A stretch of DNA of 64,000 nt from NCBI GenBank assembly GCA_964418585.1, contig CAYQMG010000067.1:1-64000 (forward strand), written 5' to 3'. The notes under the pieces were generated by a model, which had not been told where the DNA came from, searched no databases, and saw nothing but the letters and a program-made list of their open reading frames with translations. Positions within the stretch are counted from its first letter, which is position 1. Every line of letters begins with the position of its first letter. Position numbers and translations under genes: made by a program. This document shows, in pieces, positions 1 through 7,569 of the stretch. The stretch is from JAJRTE01 sp964418585 (GTDB lineage: Bacteria > Myxococcota_A > UBA796 > JAJRTE01).

Positions 1-740
1 TCCAACTCCTGCAAGTGCGTCAGAATCTCATCTTCCATCCGCATCGTCTCGTGTACCTCCTCGTCCGCTATCGCCGCCATCAGCCGCCGCAACACCCGAT
101 GATACTCCAACGGATACTCCTCGTCGTCCACTTCCAATACATGATGGTCTTCCGGTCGACGACGACTCTGGTTGAATATGCTCAACAGTCGCTCCAGATC
201 CGTTCGTCCAGGCTCTCTCAAGTACGGTATCTGCACCACCACACTGTCGTGCGTCAGGCTCTCCACAAACGGGTCCCGCTCCTCCAGCCGCTCGTCCGTC
301 ACACCGTCGTAGTACTCTCGCTTCACCTTCACCACCGCCGCCTTGATCCGCTCCAGTCCGTGTCCCAGGAAGTAGATACTCAGAATCGGCAACGGCTGAC
401 GCTTCCCGTCCGGACCCTCTGACAGGGCCGTATCGGACTGGTAGTGGTGCCCGAGGTACCGCCGGAACCGCTGGATGTCCCCCGGGAGCTTCGCCTTCTG
501 GATCTCAATGAGCACCCGCCGCTCCGTGTTGTCCGCCAGCCGTATGCGGGCGGCGAAGTCCAGATGGAACACAGTCAGGTTTTCAGCCTTGAGCTTGGTC
601 TGGTGCTCGGTGGCAGCGAACTCGAGTTCGAGCACTTCGGCGTCGATGAGCCTGGAGATGAACAGCCTGGCGCTCTCCGGGTCGTTCATGAGGTACTTGA
701 AGGCTGCGTCATAGATGGGGTTGGCGATACGGATTTTCAC
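1..740 (-). CDS. Rpn family recombination-promoting nuclease / putative transposase (PD-(D/E)XK), 3' end outside window
   Basis: Minus-strand frame open from a GTG at 740 to the window edge (246 codons, no stop), so the C-terminus is missing. The N-terminus has the family signature NPIYDAAFKYLM (about residues 7-18). The nuclease core is readable: D61 in HLDF, then E79 and Q81 in VLIEIQKAK, the D...ExQ form of the PD-(D/E)XK site. The segment LPILSIYFLGHG (about 115) is also typical. GAGG lies 7 nt before the GTG. Known relatives (YhgA/Rpn) promote RecA-independent recombination in E. coli; DNA cleavage here is inferred. The family is often present in many copies and mobile, but no terminal repeats are seen. 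Codons change from C-ending near the N-terminus to G-ending in the second half. The family call is firm, the cellular role is not. Confidence 0.85.
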   Translation of the reverse strand, partial: MKIRIANPIYDAAFKYLMNDPESARLFISRLIDAEVLELEFAATEHQTKLKAENLTVFHLDFAARIRLADNTERRVLIEIQKAKLPGDIQRFRRYLGHHYQSDTALSEGPDGKRQPLPILSIYFLGHGLERIKAAVVKVKREYYDGVTDERLEERDPFVESLTHDSVVVQIPYLREPGRTDLERLLSIFNQSRRRPEDHHVLEVDDEEYPLEYHRVLRRLMAAIADEEVHETMRMEDEILTHLQEL

Positions 741-1070
741 CGGAAGCCTCGGATTCAGGAAAATTCAGGGAAGGCCGGCTCCTGTTATGAGCACGGCCGG
801 GCACAGGAAACCACAAGGTATGACCACAAGATAGGCTGGTTGGAGGATATAGTCAAGGTGTGGGGAAGGGAATGCCCGGCGTGGTACGCTTCTGGCGGCG
901 CGGGAACTCCCACCTTTGGTTCAACGTTTCCATGCTTGTTTCGGGTACCGCGCCGCGACTCGGCGCCCGCGGAAGTGCATCTCGGTGGTGTTTTCCCCGG
1001 CACCGAGTGGCGCTGTCCCAAATTCTGAAAATGAGGGACTCGGTTGTGGTCGGGCGGAGAAAAAGGGAAC
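741..1070. other. Intergenic region with no recognised feature
   Basis: About 330 bases between the 5' end of the Rpn-like gene (up to 740) and the 3' end of the FG-GAP lipoprotein (from 1071), both on the minus strand. It must hold the promoter of the Rpn-like gene, but no convincing -35/-10 pair was found. Reading frames on both strands lack ribosome sites and recognisable protein sequence. No T-tract terminator is visible after the lipoprotein gene. Confidence 0.5.
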
Positions 1071-2963
1071 TCAGAAGGCAATGCCGTTGTAGAGCCAGGT
1101 GACGTTGGAGATGAGCATGCCGCCGTCGGGCAGGTTCTTGTGCACCTCGGTGCCCACGGCCAGGTCGTCGATGCCGTCTCCGTTCAGGTCGCCTCCGGCT
1201 GCGCAGGGGAGGATGAAGTCCAGCTTTCCTTCCTCGCCGCGGATCATCGCCGTGCCCGGCCCGTGAAGCGGGAGGTCGTCGAGCCGGTCCCCGCGGCCGG
1301 GCACGATGGCCACGTAGCCCGGCCCGAACTGGGGGAAGGGGATGGAGAAGGGGCCGATATCGACGAGGCCGATGTAGAAGTAGGAGGAGGTGGTGATCAC
1401 GAGATCGTCGTATCCGTCCCCGTTCAGGTCGGACCCGAGTTCGACGGAGCCGCCGAAGATGGTGTCCCCGTCGTCCTCGGTGCAGATCCAGGTCCCGGCC
1501 ACCTCGTCGATGAAGTGCTCACCCGTCAGCCGGGTGGATCCCCCGTAGTGGATGGTGAGGCAGCGGCTCCACGGCTCGGAGATCACGAAGTCGTCGAACC
1601 CGTCCCCATCGAAATCCCCGTGGGCGAACTGGACGGCCGACATCCAGTAGTCCTCGAACAATGAGGCCGGGGCGTCTTCCACGCGCATGGAGGCCGGGAA
1701 GCCGTCGTCCGAGCCGTAGAAGAGGTAGATCCGGCCGTAGATGTAGATCCCGGACGAGGTCCAGGTGCCGGCCGGAAGCGGGGAGGTGACCACGAAGTCT
1801 GCCAGGCCGTCCCCGTCGATGTCTCCGATGCCGGCGACCTGGGCGCCGACCAGGTCGCCGATCTCGTCCCCTTCCAGGATCGAATCCGCGTCCTCCAGGT
1901 CCACGAGTCCCGAGTAGGTCCGGCCGCCCCGGAAGATGTACACGCGGCCCCGCGCCTCGTCGAAACCCGGTTGCCCGATGACCAGGTCGTCGATCCCGTC
2001 CCCGTCGATGTCGCCCGGGACGGCCATGCCGTACCCGACGGAGTAGGCCCCGCTCGAGACCGGGAGGAAAACGGCCGTGGCGTCCTTGCTCATGTCATAG
2101 GTGCCGCTGAACCGGCCCCCTCCGCGGAACCAGGCGACCCGTTGGTGCAAGAAGTCGCCGATGAGCAGGTCGCGGTGGCCGTCCCCATCCAGGTCCCCGG
2201 TGACGATCCGGGTCCCGTTGAGGTTGGGAGCGGTGACGCCCAGGAACACGGCGTCGGCCACCTCCTCCCAGTCGGGGGTGTCTTCTTCCAGGGGCGGCAA
2301 CACGTTCGGACCACCGTAGAGGAGGAACACGCGGCCGTTTCCATCGTCCTCGAACAGGGAGACGGCCAGCTCATCGTATCCGTCGTCGTCCAGGTCCGGA
2401 ACGAAGACCATGCTGAACAGCACGCTGATGTCCGTCTCTTCCCGCGTGATCGCGGCCCAGGCGTCCTGGGGCCACAGCACGGTGGCGTCCTGCGGGTCGG
2501 TGCCGAAAACGACGGGGTCGAACTCGTCGACCGTGCCGTCGCAGTCGTCGTCCACGCCGTTCATGTACTCCACCGCGTCGGGATAGACCAGGGGGTCCTG
2601 TTCGTCACAGTCGCCGTCGATCCGGCTGTATCCATCCCCGTCGTGGTCCGTCCAGCTGTCGTTCTCGTCCACCTCCCCGTCGCAGTCGTTGTCTTTCCCG
2701 TCGCCCCGAGTGCTTTCCTCGCCCCTGGGGTAGACATCCGGGTCGGTGTCGTCGCAGTCGCCCTCCGCCACGGTGTACCCGTCGCCGTCCTGGTCGTCCG
2801 GGGAGAACGTGGTGGCGTCCGAGTCCTCCTCGCACCCGCTGGTGGCGGTCACGAGGCTTGCCCAGACCGCCCACGGGAGGATCCATCGGGACCAGGGGCT
2901 CGAGGTGGTCAGAAAATGAGAGAATCGAGAGATGAAACCGGTTCCAGTTGCTCCGCGCGTCAT
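1071..2963 (-). CDS. FG-GAP repeat lipoprotein with MopE-like putative metal-binding repeats (630 aa)
   Basis: The ATG at 2963 overlaps the stop of the upstream paralogue as ATGA, so translation is probably coupled. A hydrophobic segment ends in a lipobox-like TSGC with Cys44, suggesting an exported lipoprotein with an unusually long n-region. Residues about 55-145 hold two MopE-like units (DGDGYTVAEGDCDD, later DNDCDGEVDE and DDDCDGTVDE), a module seen in many deltaproteobacterial surface proteins. The rest is a run of FG-GAP blades of the type DLDGDGHRDLLIGD and DIDGDGIDDLVIGQ, which bind calcium and fold as an integrin-like beta-propeller. A role in surface adhesion or metal binding is inferred. 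The frame stays open far upstream of 2963, but that part is a shadow of the neighbouring gene. Confidence 0.85.
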   Translation of the reverse strand: MTRGATGTGFISRFSHFLTTSSPWSRWILPWAVWASLVTATSGCEEDSDATTFSPDDQDGDGYTVAEGDCDDTDPDVYPRGEESTRGDGKDNDCDGEVDENDSWTDHDGDGYSRIDGDCDEQDPLVYPDAVEYMNGVDDDCDGTVDEFDPVVFGTDPQDATVLWPQDAWAAITREETDISVLFSMVFVPDLDDDGYDELAVSLFEDDGNGRVFLLYGGPNVLPPLEEDTPDWEEVADAVFLGVTAPNLNGTRIVTGDLDGDGHRDLLIGDFLHQRVAWFRGGGRFSGTYDMSKDATAVFLPVSSGAYSVGYGMAVPGDIDGDGIDDLVIGQPGFDEARGRVYIFRGGRTYSGLVDLEDADSILEGDEIGDLVGAQVAGIGDIDGDGLADFVVTSPLPAGTWTSSGIYIYGRIYLFYGSDDGFPASMRVEDAPASLFEDYWMSAVQFAHGDFDGDGFDDFVISEPWSRCLTIHYGGSTRLTGEHFIDEVAGTWICTEDDGDTIFGGSVELGSDLNGDGYDDLVITTSSYFYIGLVDIGPFSIPFPQFGPGYVAIVPGRGDRLDDLPLHGPGTAMIRGEEGKLDFILPCAAGGDLNGDGIDDLAVGTEVHKNLPDGGMLISNVTWLYNGIAF

Positions 2964-4936
2964 GGCAGCATCCCTCCCTTGAACAGGAGAATCACGGCCT
3001 CTGTGATCGATTCCGGGGGGACCACGGAGGCGTTGACGAGGAGATCCGCGGTTCCATCGTGGTCCAGGTCTCCTCCCAGGTCGATCCCGGCGACGTAGTC
3101 CATCATGTAGTCGTTGCCCCAGACGGCGAATCCTCCGCGGTCCGTGGCAACACGTTGCTCGAGCCGGGTCTCCATCCCCTCGAACACGGCCACGTAGCCC
3201 GGCTCGGCGCCCGGCTCGGTGCCACAGGCGGTCAAGTTCCGCTGGGTACAGGTCACCAGCACGTCGTCCCGGCCGTCCCCTGCCACGTCGGCCACGGCCA
3301 CGCTGTCCCCGAACAGGTCGTTGCTCCCCTGGGACAAAAGCTTCGTGTGCGGGAGGTCGGTCAGGTGGTGCTCCCCCGACAGGCGCTTGCCATGGCCGTA
3401 CAGCACCATGGCCATCCCGTATCGTTCGGTCTCCTCCTCGTTCACGTAGGGCAGGCCGAGCACCAGGTCCCTGGCGCCGTCGCCGTCGATGTCCCCCGCG
3501 GCCATGGAGATGCTGGCGAGCGCGGTGGGGTGTTCCAGGTCGCTGGCCAGGTTGCCTGGCGCCTGGTCCAGGTACACCGTGCCCTCCCAGCGTTCCGCGC
3601 CCCCGTAGAACAGGTAGGCGCGGCCCCTGGCCACCACGTACTCGATCTCGTGGTTCACCTCCCAATCCTCACAGGCCGTCGGTGAAACGACGAACGGCTC
3701 TTGCAGCGTACCCTCCGGCTCGGGCCGCTCCCCCTCCACATCCGTGATGGCGTTGGGCGCCCCGATGGCGAAGTCCGGATACCCGTCATCGTCCAGGTCC
3801 CCGAGAGAGAACAGGCCGTTGCCCGCCCCGTCCGCTTCCTCGACCCCCACGAACCAGGCGTCGGCATCCACCATGTCCACCAGGTCGTCGAACCGGGGGC
3901 GGCCGTAGAACAGGGCTGCACGCCCCCGGCCCATGTCGTAGGCAGGCTGGCCGATCAGGAGGTCGTCGAACCCGTCGCCGTCGAGGTCGCCCGGCACGAC
4001 CACGTCCTGCCCGATGGGGAACGAACCATCTTCCAGGGGCCGGAACAGGATGTCTGCATCCTCCACGTCGAAGGCGCCGGAACGCCGGCGGCCGCCGTAG
4101 AACACCACCACCCGGCGCTGAAACTCGTCCCCGAGGACCAGGTCGTCGAACCCGTCGCCGTTCAGGTCGCCGTGTGCCATCCCGAGTCCCAGCAGGTTCG
4201 GGAGATACCGGGATTCCACCGTCCAGTCCGCAGCCATGTCGAACGTGCCTGAGGACCACTCGGTTTTCTCGGTGCCATAGCGCACGTAGACCACGCTGGC
4301 GGCGTCGTAGAAGATGACCGACCAGGCCAGGTCATCCAGGCCGTCCCCGTCCAGGTCCCCCACGAACCGGGCCGTCTCCCCGGCGGAGGAATACTCCTCT
4401 TCGCTCCAGAGCACCAGGGTGGCCTCGTAGGGGTCGGACTGCGGGTTCACCTCCTCGTGGTACCCAGGAGGATCCATCCAGTCGTCGCAGTCGTAGTCCA
4501 CCAGGTCCCCGACCGTCTCCTCCTCCGCCGGGTTGATCGCCGCATCCGTGTCGTCGCAATCCCCCTTGACCTCGCTGAATCCGTCACCGTCGTCGTCGTA
4601 GTTGATCGTGCCTTCGTCGACCAAGGCGTCGCAGTCGTTGTCGGCCCCATCGGGTTGTTCGTCAGCGCCCGGGTAGGTGTTCGAGTCGAAGTCGTCGCAG
4701 TCAATGTCCTGATCGGCGTCGACCACCTCGCCGTCCGACTCCATACATGGAATCTCGCGGACGTAGCCGTCCTCGTCGAAATCCGTGCACCCAGGGTAGT
4801 CCGCGTGGAATACCTTCCCAAGACCCCCGCATCCTCCGGCGAGGAGGAGCAGCAGGCCGAGGCCGACCGTGCCGGGCCTCCACCGTCGCCCGGCAGGTTG
4901 GTCGCCGGCGCGCGGTGCCGTCCAACCGCCCATCAT
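2960..4936 (-). CDS. FG-GAP repeat lipoprotein with MopE-like repeats (658 aa), paralogue of the downstream gene
   Basis: The start ATG at 4936 follows a very strong AAGGAGGTG ribosome site with 6 nt spacing, which decides it against the longer open frame. The signal peptide has the core TVGLGLLLLLAGGC with lipobox Cys36. Two MopE-like units follow (DNDCDALVDE; GDCDDTDAAINP), then FG-GAP propeller blades such as DLDGDGLDDLAW and DLNGDGFDDLVLGD. Architecture and order match the following gene at 1071-2963, so the pair probably arose by tandem duplication and is expressed as one operon. The protein is likely on the outer membrane or cell surface. The ligand is unknown. Confidence 0.85.
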   Translation of the reverse strand: MMGGWTAPRAGDQPAGRRWRPGTVGLGLLLLLAGGCGGLGKVFHADYPGCTDFDEDGYVREIPCMESDGEVVDADQDIDCDDFDSNTYPGADEQPDGADNDCDALVDEGTINYDDDGDGFSEVKGDCDDTDAAINPAEEETVGDLVDYDCDDWMDPPGYHEEVNPQSDPYEATLVLWSEEEYSSAGETARFVGDLDGDGLDDLAWSVIFYDAASVVYVRYGTEKTEWSSGTFDMAADWTVESRYLPNLLGLGMAHGDLNGDGFDDLVLGDEFQRRVVVFYGGRRRSGAFDVEDADILFRPLEDGSFPIGQDVVVPGDLDGDGFDDLLIGQPAYDMGRGRAALFYGRPRFDDLVDMVDADAWFVGVEEADGAGNGLFSLGDLDDDGYPDFAIGAPNAITDVEGERPEPEGTLQEPFVVSPTACEDWEVNHEIEYVVARGRAYLFYGGAERWEGTVYLDQAPGNLASDLEHPTALASISMAAGDIDGDGARDLVLGLPYVNEEETERYGMAMVLYGHGKRLSGEHHLTDLPHTKLLSQGSNDLFGDSVAVADVAGDGRDDVLVTCTQRNLTACGTEPGAEPGYVAVFEGMETRLEQRVATDRGGFAVWGNDYMMDYVAGIDLGGDLDHDGTADLLVNASVVPPESITEAVILLFKGGMLP

Positions 4937-5384
4937 CACGCACCTCCTTGTTGGGGAAATCTCGAGGAAGAAGCGTTGCAAGGAATGTGCCGAGGGCGCG
5001 AGACGATGGAGCCACGGCCCCATGATCGGTGCGGTTCAGTGGAATCATTTGGAAATCCGGGGGGATTGCGGTGGAGGATCGAGACCGGCAGGGGCGGCCC
5101 ACGCCCTCGAGGAGCATGCCCGTGTAAAGATTCTTGACGTGGAAGGGCGCTCCGATTTGTGTACGGGCGTTGGGTACAGCGGTCTGTTTGGAGCGCGATC
5201 TGTTGTCAGGCGATTGGTTCGCGGAGGGTAGGCAACGTCCAGGAGTCTGGGCGAACGGGGCCTTCCTGGGCCCGGGTCGGGTGCCTGTTGACAGTGTTCG
5301 GGATCTATGCCTATCATGAGGCACTTGCCGCCAGGCGGCCCAGGTGCCGGTCGGCCTCACCCACAGGAACCGGATGGAGCCCCA
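4937..5384. other. Divergent intergenic region
   Basis: About 450 bases between the two divergent transcription units. The plus-strand promoter at 5288-5317 is clear. For the minus-strand lipoprotein operon no good -35/-10 pair was found; only its strong ribosome site is evident. No RNA gene or small coding sequence is supported. Confidence 0.5.
5288..5317 (+). promoter_or_regulatory. Sigma-70 type promoter for the DUF4388/J-domain gene
   Basis: A perfect TTGACA (5288-5293) is followed after 18 nt by TATCAT (5312-5317). Transcription would start near 5324, about 60 nt before the ATG at 5385. This is the best housekeeping-type promoter in the window. Confidence 0.7.
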
Positions 5385-7238
5385 ATGAGTCTGGTTTTGA
5401 TTCTTGCCGGAGACACGGTGTCAGTCCGTTCCATCGAGATGTCGTTACAGGTGGAGCGATTTGAGGTTCGCCGGGTATCCAACAGCGAGCAGTTGATCAA
5501 GGCGTTCACCAAGGAGCGGCAGGTGGGCGTCCTGATGGACCTGAGCGCTCCGTGGCAGGGTCTTTCCGCGTTGATTCGGCGGCTTCGGGGTCATGGGACC
5601 GGGCGGGGGTACCGGGTGCTTTTGTTCGGCACGTTGCCGGCCGAGGTGTCGCCTGCTGTGCTTCAATCCCTGGGGATTTCGGAGGAGGACGTTTTTCCCG
5701 AACCGGTGGACATGCCACGCATGGTTCAGCGGTTGCGGAGCATTCCTGCGCCGTCCGGGGGGGACGCTGCGGTTACGATTTCGGCCCTGGGTTTTCCCAT
5801 CCGGGGGTCGTTTGGCGACGGTTCGTTGGCTCGAGTGCTCGTGTCGATTGAGTCGGGAGGCGGCACGGGGCAGTTGGAGTTGGTGGGCGGGGAGACGGTG
5901 GCGTGTCTCTCGTTCAAGGCGGGGCGTTTGGTCGGGGCGGACTGCCGGAGTGGTCCGTTGGCGCTCACCACGTTGGTGCGGAGCAAGGGGTTGGCGGCCC
6001 AGGAAGCGTTGACCGAGCTGGCTGCGCGTGGGCCGGTGAACTTCGAGACGCTGGTCGCTGCTGGATTGCTTTCTCCTCACCAGGTGCCGGATCTGGTCAA
6101 GGAACAGGCCATGAACCTGGTCCGTTGGGGGGTGGGCACTGGCAAGGGGGACTACCGGTGGATCGAGGGCGCCCGGCCCAGGTCCGGTGGTTTTCCCACC
6201 GGTCTCAGTCTGCTTCGGGCCGTGATCGACGCTGTGGAAGCTGCCACCTCGCACGTTTTGCCCGGTTCCCTGGGGGCCACCGTGGTCTCGGTGCCGCCTG
6301 CCTTGAAGCAGAGGCTCAAGCAGCAGGGGCTGCAGCCTCTGGAATTGCGGGCCATCCACCTCCTGGACGGACAGCGGTCGGCTCAGGCCATCGTCGACAT
6401 GCTCGGTGCCGGGGATCCAGAACGCGCCCGCGTGGTGGCCGGGTTCATTCGGGCGGTGCATTTGCTCTCTCCTCCGGATGAGGAAGCAGGTCAGCGCTCC
6501 GTCGTCGACTGGGAGGAGAAAAAAAGAGAACTCGAGGAGGTACTCGACAAGATGGAGGGCGCCGACCCGTTTGGGGTGCTCGAGGTGACCGCTGACACGC
6601 CGCAGTCCGAGATTCGAGCCCGTTTCTTCGCTCTCTCCAAGCAGTATCATCCGGACCGGTATCATGCGGCCGGGGAAGAGGTGGTGCGCATTGCCCAGGA
6701 GATCTTCACCCGCGTTCAGGAAGCATACGACATCGTGGGAGACCCGCGTAAGCGGGAGGAATACACGAAGAAGAAGGAGACGGAAGAGGAAGGCGGGCTG
6801 AATCCTCGAGCCCTGATCGCAGCCGAGATTGCCTTCAGCAAGGCGACCCTCTTCCTGCGAAACAAACACTACGCCAAGGCCCGGGAGGCTTTGGAGGAGG
6901 CGGTTCAGCTCAATCCTCATGAGCCTGAATACCGTTGTCACCTGGCCTGGGCCACCTACCTGTCGGACCCGAGCACCTATGTGGATGCGGTCAAGACGCT
7001 CCATGGGATCCTCAAGGAATATCCCAACCTCGACAAGGGATTCTACTTTCTGGGCAGTATTCTGAAGGCCCGGAAGGAGCTTCACCAGGCCGAGGCGGCT
7101 TTCAAGCGGGCCGTGGCTGCCAATCCGGACAACGTGGAGGCCAAGCGGGAGCTTCGCTTGATGGCCATGAGGCGTGAAAAAGGAGGCGGGAAAAAAGGGG
7201 GCGGCAAGGGTTTCCTGGGCCGCTTCCGCCGCTCGTAG
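5385..7238 (+). CDS. Receiver-like / DUF4388 (PATAN) / J-domain / TPR protein (617 aa)
   Basis: Start ATG 5385 has GGAG five bases upstream. Four modules can be read. Residues 1-120 look like a response-regulator receiver fold (VLILAGDTVSV, LMDLSAPW) with Asp at the usual position but weak overall match. Residues about 145-260 resemble DUF4388/PATAN (GTGQLELVGGETVACLSF). Residues about 400-470 are a J-domain with HPD at 422-424 inside SKQYHPDRYH, the motif that stimulates Hsp70 ATPase. Residues about 480-600 carry TPR-like helices (HYAKAREALEEAVQLNP; QAEAAFKRAVAANPDNVEAK). The C-terminus is Lys/Gly-rich and no export signal is seen, so it is probably cytoplasmic. DUF4388 proteins are common in Myxococcota signalling. 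A regulator that recruits DnaK is inferred. Confidence 0.8.
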   Translation: MSLVLILAGDTVSVRSIEMSLQVERFEVRRVSNSEQLIKAFTKERQVGVLMDLSAPWQGLSALIRRLRGHGTGRGYRVLLFGTLPAEVSPAVLQSLGISEEDVFPEPVDMPRMVQRLRSIPAPSGGDAAVTISALGFPIRGSFGDGSLARVLVSIESGGGTGQLELVGGETVACLSFKAGRLVGADCRSGPLALTTLVRSKGLAAQEALTELAARGPVNFETLVAAGLLSPHQVPDLVKEQAMNLVRWGVGTGKGDYRWIEGARPRSGGFPTGLSLLRAVIDAVEAATSHVLPGSLGATVVSVPPALKQRLKQQGLQPLELRAIHLLDGQRSAQAIVDMLGAGDPERARVVAGFIRAVHLLSPPDEEAGQRSVVDWEEKKRELEEVLDKMEGADPFGVLEVTADTPQSEIRARFFALSKQYHPDRYHAAGEEVVRIAQEIFTRVQEAYDIVGDPRKREEYTKKKETEEEGGLNPRALIAAEIAFSKATLFLRNKHYAKAREALEEAVQLNPHEPEYRCHLAWATYLSDPSTYVDAVKTLHGILKEYPNLDKGFYFLGSILKARKELHQAEAAFKRAVAANPDNVEAKRELRLMAMRREKGGGKKGGGKGFLGRFRRS

Positions 7239-7253
7239 CGCAGGAGGGACCGG

Positions 7254-7478
7254 ATGGCGGAACGTCTCCGCAAGTACCTGGAGTACAAGATCGTGGAAAC
7301 CAGCGCCGTGCACGACCTCGGCCTCGAGGCGATAGTCAATGAGTGGGTGAAAAAGGGCTGGCAATACGATGGGATGCAGTTTGCCATGCATCCGTCCTCG
7401 AGGCGGCCCACCATGGCCTTTGTCCTTTTCACCCGCGAGGCCGTTGAGGAAGAGCACGAGGGAGGAGACGAGGCGTAG
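7254..7478 (+). CDS. Small DUF4177-like protein (74 aa)
   Basis: Starts 15 nt after the previous stop with AGGAGGG just upstream of the ATG, so it is probably cotranscribed with the J-domain gene. The protein has the short beta-alpha-beta pattern of DUF4177: EYKIVETSAVHDLG, then VNEWVKKGWQYDGM, then a closing strand MAFVLFTRE. Function of the family is unknown. The end is acidic (EEEHEGGDEA). It is a real gene by ribosome site, spacing and composition; the family assignment is by pattern only. Confidence 0.7.
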   Translation: MAERLRKYLEYKIVETSAVHDLGLEAIVNEWVKKGWQYDGMQFAMHPSSRRPTMAFVLFTREAVEEEHEGGDEA

Positions 7479-7569
7479 CCACGGGGTGGTTCGGCCGGTG
7501 GAAACAGGACCATCGGCCTGGAGCCTTCAATTCAGTCGGGTTGATCCGCCCGCAACCGGGGATTCTTCC

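Noticed and set aside
1044..4252. Long plus-strand open frames opposite the two FG-GAP lipoproteins
   Set aside because: They are antisense shadows of the Asp-rich repeats (GAC/GTC codons); no ribosome sites, low-complexity Val/Pro/Gly products.
5445..7457. A 670-codon minus-strand frame opposite the DUF4388/J-domain gene
   Set aside because: Antisense shadow; the plus strand has recognisable domains, a promoter and ribosome site.
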